DNA of 64,000 nucleotides from Pseudidiomarina mangrovi (GCF_003999375.1 NZ_RJLC01000016.1:186001-250000); one strand, 5' to 3'; numbered from the stretch's first letter, positions 18,310 to 29,721 are shown. Made by a program: numbers and translations. Notes: generated by a model from the sequence alone, not told the origin.

Positions 18310-18924
18310 GTGGAAACCGAAGATCAACAAGTCGAACGGATCAAAGAGTTTTGGAATGAACACGGCAAAGGCATTATTGCTGGTTTAGTCATTGGTTTCG
18401 CTATTTTCTATGGCTGGCGCTACTACGACGCCAAAGTCATGGCGGAAAAAGAAGCGCTGTCGGAGCAGTTTGAAACGGTGATGACGGCTATGGCCAGTGA
18501 TGCCGAAACTGCCACCACCGATGCGCAGGCGTTTTTGCAAGCCAATAGCAAGAACACCTATGCCCATTTAGCGGCTTTAGAACTGGCGCGCAAAGCGGTT
18601 GAAGCAGGCGATTTAGCCACGGCGGTGAGTGCGTTGCAGAGTGTGCGCGATAACGCTAAAGGGGCGTTGAAAGCGGTAGCCGATGTGCGTCAAGCGCGGG
18701 TGCTCAATGCTCAAGGCCAATACGATTCAGCCTTAGCGGCTATCAGTACCACCGATGCCACGGCTGGCTTTAAAGCCGCGGTACTTGAGTTGCGTGGTGA
18801 CATCTTGTTAGCCAAAGGCGATAGCGCCGGCGCCCGTGCAGCCTACCAGGCAGCAATTGATGCCAACGAGCAAGGTGGCGGCGTGGCTGAAATTAAGCTG
18901 AAAAGCATCCCGGCGGAATCATGA
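18310..18924 (+). CDS. yfgM: YfgM family TPR protein (Sec-associated)
   Basis: A 204-residue inner-membrane protein. It has a short cytoplasmic N-terminus (METEDQQVERIKEFWNEHGK), one membrane segment at about 22-42 (IIAGLVIGFAIFYGWRYY) and periplasmic TPR-like helices. YfgM associates with SecYEG and the periplasmic chaperone network in E. coli. The start is GTG 18310 behind GAGGAAC. It overlaps bamB by 4 nt (ATGA). Confidence 0.9.
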   Translation: METEDQQVERIKEFWNEHGKGIIAGLVIGFAIFYGWRYYDAKVMAEKEALSEQFETVMTAMASDAETATTDAQAFLQANSKNTYAHLAALELARKAVEAGDLATAVSALQSVRDNAKGALKAVADVRQARVLNAQGQYDSALAAISTTDATAGFKAAVLELRGDILLAKGDSAGARAAYQAAIDANEQGGGVAEIKLKSIPAES

Positions 18925-20126
18925 GTTATTTCACTGTACCGCAACAACTGCGCGCCTCGGCGCTTGGTTTAGCTGCACTGCTGCTGACCGGCTGCTCGCT
19001 GTTTGATAGCGATGACGCGGTGGTGGTTAAAGAGCTCAAAGAGTTCACCGCCACTATAAGCCCTCAGGTAGTTTGGGAAGCCGACGTTGGTAATGGCATT
19101 GACCGCCACTTTTCACGTTTGCGGCCAACGGTTAGTGGCGATTTAGTGATTGCCGCCGACCGCGATGGCCTCGTCAAAGCATTTAATCGCGCTACTGGTG
19201 CGCCGGTGTGGCAAGTGGATATGCGTGACCAATTGGGTCGCAGTAGCGGTTGGTTTGCCTCCGCTGCCGATAGCTTGCGCATCAGCGGTGGCCTAACCAG
19301 CAACAGTAAGCACGTAGTGTTTGGCACTGAGCGTGGCTTTCTGGTCATGCTCAAGGTAGCCGACGGCAGCTTAGTGTGGTCCACCAGCGTACGCGGTGAG
19401 ATTTTAGCCAGACCCGCCATAGGCGATGGCAAAGTGGTGATTAAAACCACGGCCGGCGACGTGATTGGCTTTAACGAAAGTGACGGCGAGCAGCTGTGGG
19501 TAGTGGCGACCGAAGTGCCAGCACTGAGCCTACGTGGCACCTCAGCACCAACCATCGCTAACGGCGGTGCGTTATTTGGTACGGGTAACGGCAAATTGAC
19601 CGTGGCGGTGCTAGATAACGGCTTACAAGCGTGGGAAGCGCGCTTAGCTGCACCGACTGGCGCGACTGAATTAGAGCGCTTGAGTGATTCGGATTCAACT
19701 CCTATTGTGCTCGGTAACTTGGTGTACAGCATCGCCTTCAATGGCCAGCTGTCAGCGGTAGAATTAAGCAGTGGCCGAGTGGTTTGGGCGCGTGAATATT
19801 CATCCTACCAAGATATCGCCATTGCCAGTGGGCGCATTTTCGTGGCAGATGCCAGCGATAGCGTATTTGGCCTTGAGCTGAACGGCGGTATCGAGCAATG
19901 GTCGAACAACGATTTAACCGGTCGCCGTATTAGCGCACCAGCGGTGTTCGGTGGCCATGTGGTGGTCGGCGATGAATTCGGTTACCTGCATTTTATGAAT
20001 ATCGCCAATGGCACCATGAGCGGGCGCCTTGATGTTGACGATGATGTCTACGCCGCGCCTGTCGTGGCCGGCGATACCATGTATGTACAAACACGCGACG
20101 GCACGTTACTCGCGGTAAGGATGTAA
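18921..20126 (+). CDS. bamB: Outer-membrane assembly lipoprotein BamB
   Basis: A 401-residue eight-bladed PQQ-type beta-propeller lipoprotein of the BAM complex, which inserts beta-barrels in the outer membrane. The signal peptide ends in lipobox LLLTGC (Cys about 25). Repeated blades have the form GxLVWxxxV / VVxxxxxGxLxAL (for example FNRATGAPVWQVDM and ADGSLVWSTSV). It lies between yfgM and der, its standard place. Confidence 0.95.
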   Translation: MSYFTVPQQLRASALGLAALLLTGCSLFDSDDAVVVKELKEFTATISPQVVWEADVGNGIDRHFSRLRPTVSGDLVIAADRDGLVKAFNRATGAPVWQVDMRDQLGRSSGWFASAADSLRISGGLTSNSKHVVFGTERGFLVMLKVADGSLVWSTSVRGEILARPAIGDGKVVIKTTAGDVIGFNESDGEQLWVVATEVPALSLRGTSAPTIANGGALFGTGNGKLTVAVLDNGLQAWEARLAAPTGATELERLSDSDSTPIVLGNLVYSIAFNGQLSAVELSSGRVVWAREYSSYQDIAIASGRIFVADASDSVFGLELNGGIEQWSNNDLTGRRISAPAVFGGHVVVGDEFGYLHFMNIANGTMSGRLDVDDDVYAAPVVAGDTMYVQTRDGTLLAVRM

Positions 20127-20132
20127 TTTAGT

Positions 20133-21665
20133 ATGTTACCTGTTGTGGCCTTGGTTGGCCGCCCGAATGTGGGCAAATCTACCCTGTTTAATCGGCTTAC
20201 CCGTACTCGGGACGCACTGGTAGCAGACTTTCCTGGTTTAACTCGCGACCGTAAATACGGTCGCGCCAACTACGATGGCTACCAATTCATCGTCATCGAC
20301 ACCGCTGGTGTGCATGGCGACGAAGAGGGCATCGATGCCTCCATGGCTTCGCAATCGCTGCGCGCAATTGATGAAGCTGATGTGGTGCTGTTTATGGTCG
20401 ATGGCCGCGCTGGCTTAACCGCCGCCGACTTAGGCATAGCCGCACACTTACGTCGCAATGGCAAAAAAGCTTACGTGGTGGCCAATAAGCTCGACGGCAT
20501 CGACGGCAACGCCGCGCGCGCTGACTTTTTTGAGTTGGGCTTAGGCGATGTGCATGGCATTTCGGCCTCGCAAGGCCGCGGCGTAGAGCAATTACTGCAA
20601 AACTGCTTTGACCCGTTAGTGGCTGATTACCCTGAAATTCGCGTATCAGCTGCCGCTGCTGAGGGCATTCCGGTGCTCGATGAAGACGGCAACCAAGTAC
20701 TCGATATCGATGGCGAGCCGGTGTTTGAAGTGCCGTTGGCGCGGGAGTTATCGCCCGACTTAAAGCACGACGAAATCGACTATTCATCGCTGCCGCTGAA
20801 ATTGGCTATTGTCGGTCGCCCTAACGTGGGTAAATCCACGCTGATCAACCGCATTCTTGGTGAAGAGCGGGTGGTGGTGTACGACATGCCCGGCACCACG
20901 CGTGACTCGGTGTACATTCCGATGGAGCGCGATGAGCGCGCTTATGTGCTGATCGACACCGCCGGTGTACGTCGCCGCGGCCGTATTGATGACACCGTCG
21001 AGAAATTCTCGGTGATCAAAACCCTGCAAGCCATTGAAGATGCCAACGTGGTGATTGCGGTGGTGGATGCCCGTGAGACTATTTCTGACCAAGATTTGAA
21101 CCTAATCGGCTTTGCTCTGAATGCCGGCCGCTCCATTGTCATTGCGGTGAATAAGTGGGATGGCTTGACCACATCACAGCGCGATGAAATCAAACGCGAG
21201 CTAGACCGCCGCTTAGGCTTTGTTGATTTTTGCCGCTTGCACTTTATTTCGGCGCTGCATGGCACCGGCGTAGGGCACTTGTTTGAGTCGGTGCAAGAGG
21301 CGTATGAGTCGGCCACCCAGCGCGTCAATACCTCTAAGCTCACCCGTATTTTAGAGAGCGCCGCCGAAGAGCACCAGCCGCCGTTAGTGCAAGGGCGCCG
21401 GGTGAAACTCAAGTACGCGCACGCCGGTGGTTATAATCCGCCGCGCATCATCATCCACGGTAACCAAGTGGAATCGCTGCCAGGCTCGTACGCGCGCTAT
21501 CTGGAAAACTATTTCCGCCGCTCGCTGGGGGTCATGGGTACGCCAATTAAAATTGAGTACCGTGAAGCCGAAAACCCGTTCGCCGGCCGCAAAAACAAGC
21601 TGTCTGATTCGCAGCTGCGCAAGCGTAAGCGCTTGATGAAGTTTGTGAAGAAGAAGGGCCGCTAG
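20133..21665 (+). CDS. der: Ribosome biogenesis GTPase Der (EngA)
   Basis: A 510-residue protein with two tandem GTPase domains followed by a KH-like domain, acting in 50S subunit maturation. G1 motifs are [14 protein letters not shown] (about residue 8) and [14 protein letters not shown] (about 228). DTAGV switch II motifs occur in both, and NKLD and NKWD are the G4 motifs. The C-terminus is lysine-rich. The stop overlaps the convergent hicB stop by 4 nt. Confidence 0.97.
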   Translation: MLPVVALVGRPNVGKSTLFNRLTRTRDALVADFPGLTRDRKYGRANYDGYQFIVIDTAGVHGDEEGIDASMASQSLRAIDEADVVLFMVDGRAGLTAADLGIAAHLRRNGKKAYVVANKLDGIDGNAARADFFELGLGDVHGISASQGRGVEQLLQNCFDPLVADYPEIRVSAAAAEGIPVLDEDGNQVLDIDGEPVFEVPLARELSPDLKHDEIDYSSLPLKLAIVGRPNVGKSTLINRILGEERVVVYDMPGTTRDSVYIPMERDERAYVLIDTAGVRRRGRIDDTVEKFSVIKTLQAIEDANVVIAVVDARETISDQDLNLIGFALNAGRSIVIAVNKWDGLTTSQRDEIKRELDRRLGFVDFCRLHFISALHGTGVGHLFESVQEAYESATQRVNTSKLTRILESAAEEHQPPLVQGRRVKLKYAHAGGYNPPRIIIHGNQVESLPGSYARYLENYFRRSLGVMGTPIKIEYREAENPFAGRKNKLSDSQLRKRKRLMKFVKKKGR

Positions 21666-22099
21666 CTTGGGTTGAGGCTGGCTTTTCTCGGTGTCAGCGA
21701 TAACTGTAATTGATAGCCTAATGTTTCTAGGGCTGCGGCAACGGTATCGATCTTGGTCGCATGGCGAAGGTCGATCATCCGCTGCACCTCTTGTGGCTTT
21801 TTCCCCAATCGTCGCGCCAGTTCCGCATAGCTAACTTGGCTCTCCGCCAAGGTATTCAGTAGCATCACTTTTGCCGTTAGCGCTGGTGGTAATTCCACAT
21901 AGTTTCCTGTCGTTGAGCTTGTTGGGCTTGGGATGCGTTTGTAGTCCTCGAAGTAAAACTCTAACGCGCTGATGAGTGCGTCGTAGGCCATTTCATGCGC
22001 GTCACGCATGTGTTCTGCGCTGCTGAGTGCTTCAGGCAAATCTGGAAAGCTGATGAGAATGCCGTCGTCTTGCTGCTGGTAGATGACTGGAAATTGCAT
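21662..22099 (-). CDS. hicB: HicB family antitoxin
   Basis: A 145-residue antitoxin. Residues 1-75 are the partially degraded RNase H-fold HicB domain ([22 protein letters not shown]). Residues about 90-135 are a helix-turn-helix ([20 protein letters not shown]) that would bind the operator upstream of hicA. It follows hicA by 8 nt, so the pair is one operon. It neutralises the HicA RNase and represses its own promoter by analogy with the family. Confidence 0.88.
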   Translation of the reverse strand: MQFPVIYQQQDDGILISFPDLPEALSSAEHMRDAHEMAYDALISALEFYFEDYKRIPSPTSSTTGNYVELPPALTAKVMLLNTLAESQVSYAELARRLGKKPQEVQRMIDLRHATKIDTVAAALETLGYQLQLSLTPRKASLNPS

Positions 22100-22107
22100 G
22101 GTGTTAC

Positions 22108-22290
22108 CTAATGTTCGGTGATGCCTAGTTGCTTCAAAATGGCTTTGCGAAGGCCTTCATGGATTTCTTTACCTGGATGTCTTGGCATAGTTGAGCGCCG
22201 GTCTCCGTAGTACAAGCGGTAATGCCTGCTACCCTGTTTGACGATGACGTCGTGGGCGATGAGCCACTTCAAAAACTCGCTGTTCTTCAC
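22108..22290 (-). CDS. hicA: HicA family mRNA interferase toxin
   Basis: A 60-residue dsRBD-fold toxin that cleaves mRNA when free of HicB. Family motifs are KWLIAHDVIVKQGSRHYRLYY (catalytic His about residue 23) and MPRHPGKEIHEGLRKAILKQLG. It begins with GTG 22290 behind GGAGGAATT. It is the first gene of the pair, read from a promoter that overlaps a palindrome. Confidence 0.88.
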   Translation of the reverse strand: MKNSEFLKWLIAHDVIVKQGSRHYRLYYGDRRSTMPRHPGKEIHEGLRKAILKQLGITEH

Positions 22291-22316
22291 AATTCCTCCA
22301 TGAATTGCTTGAGCTG

Positions 22317-22344
22317 ATTATAAACAAAAATGTTTATAATTCAA
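22317..22344 (-). promoter_or_regulatory. hicAB promoter with embedded operator palindrome
   Basis: On the minus strand TTGAAT (-35, 22339-22344) and TATAAT (-10, 22317-22322) are 16 nt apart. The palindrome TTATAAACA-N4-TGTTTATAA (22318-22339) fills the spacer and overlaps both boxes. This is the layout expected for autorepression by HicB. Confidence 0.8.
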
Positions 22345-22345
22345 G

Positions 22346-22726
22346 TTAGCTGTTTTTGAACTTTAGCAGATCGCGGCGCTGTTTTTTGTCGGGCTTAGTG
22401 TCGGGGTGGGGGTTGTAGAGGGCGTTGAGTTTTCTGAGTTCCGCTTGGGCCTCGCGCTTGGTCTGTGATTCTGTAGTTTCCTGGAATAGTTTGGCGGCTT
22501 CTTGTGCGCTTCTGCGTTGTTCGCTGAGGGCTAAGATCTCGATCTCATAGACGTCATAGCCGCGTGGGCATTTCACTAGATCGCCTACTTGTACGGTTTT
22601 CGCCGGTTTTACTTTTTGGCCATTCACCGTCACTTTACCTGATTGCACCAGATCACGAGCCACACTTCGCGTTTTCGCGAAGCGTGCCGCCCACAGAAAC
22701 TTATCTAAACGAATACTTTCGGTCAT
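22346..22726 (-). CDS. hslR: Ribosome-associated heat shock protein Hsp15
   Basis: A 126-residue S4-domain RNA-binding protein. SIRLDKFLWAARFAKTRSVARDLV and GKVTVNGQKVKPAKTVQVGD are the S4 fold, and a basic C-terminal helix follows. Hsp15 binds 50S subunits that carry nascent chains after abortive termination. As in E. coli it sits upstream of hslO on the same strand, but here about 200 nt of REP-rich DNA separates the two. Confidence 0.93.
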   Translation of the reverse strand: MTESIRLDKFLWAARFAKTRSVARDLVQSGKVTVNGQKVKPAKTVQVGDLVKCPRGYDVYEIEILALSEQRRSAQEAAKLFQETTESQTKREAQAELRKLNALYNPHPDTKPDKKQRRDLLKFKNS

Positions 22727-22743
22727 AGTTGTTTAAGGGGCTG

Positions 22744-22929
22744 TTTAAGGGGCAGGCACTTAAGCGCACCGAGCTTAAGTGCCTGCCCCTTAGCCTTTGG
22801 TTCGGTGCTGGCGACGCCCACGGCTTCTGCCCCAGCCACATTGTTACGATAAATCATCTCAACCATCCTTAAGTGCCTGCCCCTTAGCAGTTTCGATGCC
22901 CGCAAAAGCTTAAGTGCCTGCCCCTTAGC
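22744..22929. repeat. Composite REP cluster between hslR and hslO
   Basis: F 22744-22763, 11-nt spacer, R 22775-22794, a 74-nt unique segment, R 22869-22888, then R 22910-22929. The last unit supplies the hslO stop. The first ~45 nt of the segment (from 22795, CTTTGGTTCGGTGCTGGCGA) resemble the segment after the REPIN at 43626-43676. Nothing else is seen in this gap. Confidence 0.9.
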
Positions 22930-23758
22930 TTTGGAGGTCGGTGGCGGTGAAGGTGTATTCGGTGCGGCAGTAGTCGCAGGTCATGCGGATCTCGCCGTCG
23001 CTGGCGAGGATCTCGCGCAGCTCGGCGGCGGGCACGGTGGACAGCGCGTCGAGGGTGCGCTCGCGCGAGCAGCCGCAGTGAAAGCTGACGCTTTGCGGCG
23101 GATACACTTCCACCTGTTCATCGTGATACAGCCAGGTCAAAATTTCTTCGCTACCGAGGCTGAACAATTCCGCCGCAGTAATGGTCTGAGTTAGTAGTTC
23201 AACGTGTTCAAAGTAGCTACGGTCGTGGCCAGCAGCCGGCATCACCTGTAACAGCATGCCAGCGGCGTGTTCGGCATCGGCGTGCAACCACACGCGGGTG
23301 TGCAATTGCTCAGACTGACTGAAGTAGCCTTCAATGATTTCAGCAATGCTGTCGCCGTTACCGCTGACCATGCCCTGATAACGCTCGCCTTGCAGCGGCG
23401 TCAGGGTGATAATCAGGTGGGCATGGCCCATCAGCGTACGCAAATCGTTGCAGTCGTCGGCAATGGCTGATCGCACCCGGGCGATACCGCGTAACTGCTG
23501 ATGATGGCTACCGTTCACCGCAAGAAAATTGACCGGACCGTCGCCTTGCAGTTGAATAGCAATGTGGCCTTCAAATTTCAGCGTGGCGGTGAGCAACGAG
23601 GTGGCCGCCATCAGTTCGCCGAGTAACCGTTGAACCGGTTTTGGATAATCATGGCCTTGCAACATGCGCTGGTAACTTGTTGATAATTGTACAAGTTCAC
23701 CACGAACGTCTTGGTCAACAAAAGTAAAGCGGGTGAGTTGGTCAGTTGGGTACATCAT
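22925..23758 (-). CDS. hslO: Redox-regulated chaperonin Hsp33
   Basis: A 277-residue holdase activated by oxidation. The N-terminal chaperone domain is followed by a C-terminal zinc switch with four cysteines: CGC (about 233-235) and CDYC (about 266-269). Oxidation releases zinc and unfolds the domain. The stop TAA (22925-22927) is supplied by the adjacent REP unit (AGC-TAA), so the original end may have been slightly different. It is divergent from gspC. Confidence 0.95.
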   Translation of the reverse strand: MMYPTDQLTRFTFVDQDVRGELVQLSTSYQRMLQGHDYPKPVQRLLGELMAATSLLTATLKFEGHIAIQLQGDGPVNFLAVNGSHHQQLRGIARVRSAIADDCNDLRTLMGHAHLIITLTPLQGERYQGMVSGNGDSIAEIIEGYFSQSEQLHTRVWLHADAEHAAGMLLQVMPAAGHDRSYFEHVELLTQTITAAELFSLGSEEILTWLYHDEQVEVYPPQSVSFHCGCSRERTLDALSTVPAAELREILASDGEIRMTCDYCRTEYTFTATDLQS

Positions 23759-23803
23759 GCTGTGTCATCTTACCGTCATAGAAAGCGTGTAAAAGTTGCG
23801 GGC

Positions 23804-23812
23804 ATTATATCA
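23804..23812 (-). promoter_or_regulatory. Extended -10 promoter for hslO
   Basis: TGATATAAT on the minus strand, 46 nt upstream of the hslO start. The TGN extension may compensate for the lack of a clear -35 box. The rest of the 142-nt divergent region must hold the gspC promoter, for which I see no convincing boxes. Confidence 0.5.
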
Positions 23813-23900
23813 GATTCCCCCAATTTGATCTGTTCACCTGCAGATAGAGTCGCTAGAATGGGTCCATCATGCACTGTCACAAAATTATAACGAAACGACC

Positions 23901-24803
<903 letters not shown>

Positions 24804-24819
24804 CCATCAAGGAATCACC

Positions 24820-26922
24820 ATGCGCTCAACTTTAATCGTCACTAGCATTGCCATGAGCCTGGCGTTAACCATCGCCGCTTCGAGCAGTGCCATGGCGCAA
24901 AACCAGCAGGCCGATAAGCCAGTAGAATACGCCGCCAGCTTCAAAAATACCGACATCACCGAGTTTATTCAGGTGGTGGGGCGTAACCTTGGCAAAACCA
25001 TGATCATCGACCCAGACGTACGCGGTCGCATTGACGTGCGCAGCTACGATGTCATGAACGAAGCGCAATATTGGCAGTTTTTCTTGAACGTGCTTGAAGT
25101 GTATGGCTTTGCCACGGTGACCATGGAGTCGGGCGTGATCAAAGTAATGCGCGACAAAGATGCCCGCAACGGCGCCATTCCAGTGGTTGATAGCAACGCG
25201 CTGGGCGGCGATACCTTAGTCACTCGGGTGGTCACCGTTGAGAACGTCAGTGTGCGTGAACTCGCGCCATTGCTGCGCTTGTTGAACGACCAAAGCGGCG
25301 GCGGCAACGTGGTGTCGTACGACCCGTCCAACGTGATCATGCTGACCGGGCGCAGCGAAACGGTGCAGCGCTTGGTAGAAATTATCGAGCGAGTTGACCG
25401 CGCCGGTAACCAAGATGTCGAAGTAGTGAAGCTGGAGTATGCCTCGGCCTCAGAAGTGGTGCGCATTGCCACCTCACTGTACGAGAAAACCACCGATGGT
25501 ACACCGCCGTTATTGATCCCGCGCATTGTGCCTGATGAGCGCACCAATAGTGTGGTGATTAGCGGCGAACCGCGCGCCCGTGAGCGGGTGCGCAAGTTAA
25601 TTGTGCAGCTCGACCAAGACTTAAAAACTGAAGGTAATACTCGGGTGATTTACTTAAAGTACGCCAAAGCCAAAGAGCTGGTGGATGTACTGAAAGGTGT
25701 GAGCGATAGCATTGCCGCCGAAACCCAAGGCGCGCAGGGTGGTGTGCCAGGGCAAGCGCAGCAACGCCGGCGCAGCAATAATGAAATTAGCATCACCGCA
25801 CACGAGCCAAGTAACTCGCTGGTGATAACCGCCCAGCCAGATTTATTGGCCAACCTCGAAAACGTCATTCGGCAACTGGATATTCGCCGCGCGCAGGTGC
25901 ATGTAGAAGCCATTATCGTGGAAATTTTTGAAGGCGATGGCATTGATTTAGGCTTGCAGTGGATCTCTGAAGACGGCGGCTTAGTGCAATACAGCAATGG
26001 TCGCCAAGTGCCGGTGGGCCAGTTAGCCGCCGCGGCCTATCTGGCTCGTGAGCAAGAAGGCACCACCACCACGCAAATTGATAACGCCGGTAACCCGTTG
26101 GTGACCTCTCAGCCGGCCCAGCAAGGCAACGTCGATTTACTGGCGCAGTTACTGGGTAGCGTCAACGGCATGATGGTTGGCGTGATCAAAAACGACTGGG
26201 GCGCTATTTTGCAAGCGGTAGCCAGCACCACCAACTCGAACATCCTGGCCACGCCAAGCATCATGACACTGGATAACGAAGAAGCCGAGTTCTTGGTCGG
26301 TCAGTCGGTGCCAACTATTACTGGCTCGACCGTGGGTAGCAATAACCAAAACCCATTCCAGACCGTACAGCGCGAAGATATCGGTATTAAGCTTAAAGTC
26401 ACCCCGCAAATCAACGAAGGCAACGCCGTACAGTTGATTATCGAGCAAGAAGTATCGAGCTTAAGTGGCGCTACCTCGGTAGACATCATCGTCAACAAAC
26501 GTGAGCTAAAAACCGTGGTCATAGCCGAAGATGGCGAGACCATTGTGCTCGGCGGTTTGATTGATGAAGACGTGCAAGAAAGCGTCCAAAAAGTGCCGTT
26601 GTTGGGCGATATTCCGTTCTTAGGTAAGCTGTTCAGCAGCACCTCAACCACCACCCAAAAGCGTAATTTGATGGTATTTATCAAGCCAACTATTGTGCGC
26701 GATTCCGCCACAGCGTCGGCGCTGAGTAGCCGCAAATACAACTTTATTCGTGGTGAGCAGTTACAGCGCCAAGAAGAAGGCGTGAGCTTGATGCCAAACA
26801 CCAAAACACCGTTGATCCCAGAGTGGGACGGCCCATTGACGTTACCGCCAGGCTTTGACGAGTATCTTGAGAAGAAAGGCGCGGTAGACGACGGCAAGAA
26901 GAAGGACGGCGGCAATGACTGA
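24820..26922 (+). CDS. gspD: Type II secretion secretin GspD
   Basis: A 700-residue outer-membrane secretin. A signal peptide (cleavage near AMAQ) is followed by N0 ([23 protein letters not shown]), N1-N3 periplasmic domains with repeated RVVTVENV / [12 protein letters not shown] motifs, and the secretin core from about 440 ([23 protein letters not shown], then [16 protein letters not shown]). A C-terminal Lys/Asp-rich S-domain tail follows. It overlaps gspE by 8 nt. Confidence 0.97.
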   Translation: MRSTLIVTSIAMSLALTIAASSSAMAQNQQADKPVEYAASFKNTDITEFIQVVGRNLGKTMIIDPDVRGRIDVRSYDVMNEAQYWQFFLNVLEVYGFATVTMESGVIKVMRDKDARNGAIPVVDSNALGGDTLVTRVVTVENVSVRELAPLLRLLNDQSGGGNVVSYDPSNVIMLTGRSETVQRLVEIIERVDRAGNQDVEVVKLEYASASEVVRIATSLYEKTTDGTPPLLIPRIVPDERTNSVVISGEPRARERVRKLIVQLDQDLKTEGNTRVIYLKYAKAKELVDVLKGVSDSIAAETQGAQGGVPGQAQQRRRSNNEISITAHEPSNSLVITAQPDLLANLENVIRQLDIRRAQVHVEAIIVEIFEGDGIDLGLQWISEDGGLVQYSNGRQVPVGQLAAAAYLAREQEGTTTTQIDNAGNPLVTSQPAQQGNVDLLAQLLGSVNGMMVGVIKNDWGAILQAVASTTNSNILATPSIMTLDNEEAEFLVGQSVPTITGSTVGSNNQNPFQTVQREDIGIKLKVTPQINEGNAVQLIIEQEVSSLSGATSVDIIVNKRELKTVVIAEDGETIVLGGLIDEDVQESVQKVPLLGDIPFLGKLFSSTSTTTQKRNLMVFIKPTIVRDSATASALSSRKYNFIRGEQLQRQEEGVSLMPNTKTPLIPEWDGPLTLPPGFDEYLEKKGAVDDGKKKDGGND

Positions 26923-28408
26923 GATCGCTGAGGTAGCGGCCAGCGTCGCACCGCGGCGGCTGCCATTTGCCTTTGCCAAGCGCTTTGGCGTGGTGGTGGC
27001 AACCTCTAACGATGGCGCTTACACCGTGCATGCCCGCGCTGATGCGGGTGTACAGGCATTGCAAGAAGTGCGGCGAGTACTTGGCACGGCGTTTAGTGTG
27101 GTGCGCCACGGCAGCGCTGACTTTGAGGCCATTTTAACCCAGGCTTATCAGCGCGATTCCTCCGAAGCCAAACAGCTAATGGAAGACATAGGCAACGAAA
27201 GTAACTTATTTTCGCTGGCCGATGAGCTGCCGCAAACCGAAGACTTGCTAGAAAGCGAAGACGACGCGCCCATTATCAAACTGATCAATGCCATGCTGTC
27301 GGAGGCCATCAAAGAAGGCGCCTCGGATATTCACATTGAAACCTTTGAAAAAGAGCTGGTGGTGCGCTTTCGTATTGACGGTGTGCTGCGGGAGATTATA
27401 CGCCCGAACCGTAAGCTATCGTCGCTACTGGTATCGCGCATTAAGGTTATGGCGCAGCTCGACATTGCTGAAAAGCGAGTGCCACAAGATGGCCGTATTA
27501 GCCTGCTGATTGCTGGCCGCGCGGTGGACGTGCGGGTATCGACTATGCCATCGAACCACGGCGAGCGGGTGGTGCTGCGGTTATTAGACAAAAACAATGC
27601 GCGGCTGAACCTCGAGCAGCTGGGTATGACCTTGTCGAATCGCGAGGTGTTTTCTGAGCTAATCAAAAAGCCGCACGGCATTATCTTGGTGACCGGGCCG
27701 ACGGGTTCGGGTAAATCCACCACCTTGTACGCTGGGTTGATGCAGATCAACTCGCGTGATCGCAATATTCTCACCGTAGAAGACCCCATTGAATACAACA
27801 TTGAGGGCATTGGCCAAACCCAGGTCAACCCGAAAGTGCAGATGACCTTTGCCCGTGGCCTGCGGGCTATTTTGCGGCAAGACCCTGACGTGGTGATGGT
27901 GGGTGAAATTCGTGACGTCGAGACCGCGCAAATAGCGGTGCAGGCGTCGTTGACTGGCCACTTGGTGATGTCCACCTTGCACACCAATACCGCTTCGGGC
28001 GCCATTACCCGCCTCGAAGATATGGGCATTGAACCGTTCTTGTTAAGCTCATCGCTACTGGCGGTGTTGTCGCAACGCTTAGTGCGTACCTTGTGCGAAG
28101 AATGTAAGACCGAGTATAAGCCGTCCGACGATGAAAAAGCGTTTTTTGATAGCAAGGTCAAGCAGTTATACCGCGCCGTTGGCTGCGATAAGTGTAATCA
28201 CACCGGCTATCGTGGCCGTACCGGTATTCATGAATTGCTGCTGGTCGACGAGAAAGTGCGCGAGCTGGTGCATAACGGTCACGGCGAGCAATCGATTGAA
28301 AAATATGCGCGCAAACAAGCGCCGAGCATTCGTCAAGACGGCTTAGCCAAAGTGGCTGCCGGTATCACCACCTTGGAAGAAGTGCTACGCGTGACGCGTG
28401 AGGAGTAA
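26915..28408 (+). CDS. gspE: Type II secretion ATPase GspE
   Basis: A 497-residue cytoplasmic hexameric ATPase that powers pseudopilus assembly. An N-terminal GspL-binding domain is followed by Walker [13 protein letters not shown] (about 260), the Asp box, Walker [13 protein letters not shown] and the His box [11 protein letters not shown] zinc-binding CEEC...CDKC motif is at about 395-425. All catalytic motifs are intact. Confidence 0.97.
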   Translation: MTEIAEVAASVAPRRLPFAFAKRFGVVVATSNDGAYTVHARADAGVQALQEVRRVLGTAFSVVRHGSADFEAILTQAYQRDSSEAKQLMEDIGNESNLFSLADELPQTEDLLESEDDAPIIKLINAMLSEAIKEGASDIHIETFEKELVVRFRIDGVLREIIRPNRKLSSLLVSRIKVMAQLDIAEKRVPQDGRISLLIAGRAVDVRVSTMPSNHGERVVLRLLDKNNARLNLEQLGMTLSNREVFSELIKKPHGIILVTGPTGSGKSTTLYAGLMQINSRDRNILTVEDPIEYNIEGIGQTQVNPKVQMTFARGLRAILRQDPDVVMVGEIRDVETAQIAVQASLTGHLVMSTLHTNTASGAITRLEDMGIEPFLLSSSLLAVLSQRLVRTLCEECKTEYKPSDDEKAFFDSKVKQLYRAVGCDKCNHTGYRGRTGIHELLLVDEKVRELVHNGHGEQSIEKYARKQAPSIRQDGLAKVAAGITTLEEVLRVTREE

Positions 28409-28411
28409 GCC

Positions 28412-29683
28412 GTGGCCGCCTATGCCTATCAAGCACTAGACACCAACGGCCGCAAGCGCAATGGCGTGGTTGAGGCCGATACCGAACGCCAGGTACGGCA
28501 GCAACTGCGTGAGCAGGGTTTGATCCCGGTGGCGGTTGAGCTGGCTGAGGATTCCTCCGTGGCTGGCGGGGCCGCGCGGTCTTCGGCGGCAGCTTCTGCT
28601 GGTGGCTCATCGGGCTTGGTGGAATGGTTAACGCGACCACGGGTACGGCGGGTCAAAGCCGCTGATTTGGCCTTAGTGACGCGGCAATTGGCCACCCTTG
28701 TGGCGGCTGCCATGCCGATTGAGCAAGCGCTGTACGCGGTGGCCGAGCAGACCGACAAAGCGCGGCTGCAAAATCTGATTATGGCGGTGCGCTCCAAAGT
28801 AGTGGAGGGCTATTCGCTGGCCGAATCCATGGCCGAATACCCGCATGTGTTCGACAAACTCTTTACCGCCATGGTGGCTGCCGGCGAACGCTCTGGGCAT
28901 TTGGATAAGGTACTGGAGCGGCTGGCCGATTATACCGAGCAGCGCAACAAGTTGCGCGGCCAGCTAATTCAAGCGCTGGTGTACCCAACGGTGCTGACCT
29001 TGGTGGCGTTGGGGGTGATTATCTTCTTGCTGGTGTCGGTGGTGCCGCAAATTGTGTCGCAGCTGGCCACCTTGGACCAAGAGCTGCCGCCTATTACCGC
29101 GGCCTTGATCATGGTGTCGGAGTTTTTGCAGAGCTTTGGGCCGTATATTTTATTGGGGCTGTTGCTGGGGCTGGTATTTTTAAAGCAATGGCTGCGGCTA
29201 CCAGCGCGACGTGATCGTTTTGATGGCTGGGTACTGCGGGTGCCATTGTTTGGCACGGTGATTCGTGGCGTCAATACCGCGCGCTTTGCCCGCACTTTAA
29301 GCATATTGGCGGCCTCAGCGGTGCCGTTGTTAGAAGGTTTACGCATTACCGGCCGCGTGCTCACCAACCGCGCCATGCAAATTGCCGTGGGTGAAGCCGC
29401 CGACCGCGTGCGCGAAGGCTCATCACTGCGCGCGGCGTTGGCGCAAACCAAATTATTCCCGCCAATGATGCTGCATATGATCGCCGCTGGCGAAAAGTCC
29501 GGCGAACTGGAGCAAATGCTTGGCCGCGCCGCGGACAACCAAGACCGCGACTTTGAAACCACCATGAACGTGGCGTTAAAAATATTTGAGCCAATGTTGA
29601 TTGTGGTGATGGCCGGCATTGTCTTACTGATAGTTATGGCGATTATTCAGCCGATATTGGCCTTGAACCAAGCGGTATTTTGA
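28412..29683 (+). CDS. gspF: Type II secretion platform protein GspF
   Basis: A 423-residue inner-membrane platform protein with two GspF domains. The N-terminus (AAYAYQALDTNGRKRNGVVEAD) is canonical. An insert rich in Ala/Gly/Ser (AGGAARSSAAASAGGSSG) lies at about 50-70. Membrane segments are near 190-215, 240-262 and 395-420. Translation starts at GTG 28412. Confidence 0.96.
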   Translation: MAAYAYQALDTNGRKRNGVVEADTERQVRQQLREQGLIPVAVELAEDSSVAGGAARSSAAASAGGSSGLVEWLTRPRVRRVKAADLALVTRQLATLVAAAMPIEQALYAVAEQTDKARLQNLIMAVRSKVVEGYSLAESMAEYPHVFDKLFTAMVAAGERSGHLDKVLERLADYTEQRNKLRGQLIQALVYPTVLTLVALGVIIFLLVSVVPQIVSQLATLDQELPPITAALIMVSEFLQSFGPYILLGLLLGLVFLKQWLRLPARRDRFDGWVLRVPLFGTVIRGVNTARFARTLSILAASAVPLLEGLRITGRVLTNRAMQIAVGEAADRVREGSSLRAALAQTKLFPPMMLHMIAAGEKSGELEQMLGRAADNQDRDFETTMNVALKIFEPMLIVVMAGIVLLIVMAIIQPILALNQAVF

Positions 29684-29721
29684 TGGTTCGGGTTGACGAT
29701 TTTAGAACTGGGAGTGTTGTG

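Noticed and set aside
22723-22905. A 60-codon minus-strand frame between hslR and hslO
   Set aside because: Almost all of it is REP-encoded peptide (LRGRHL, AKGQALK, LKCLPLK). It has no ribosome site or family match. The part resembling the minus strand of 43677-43756 is explained by the composite repeat.
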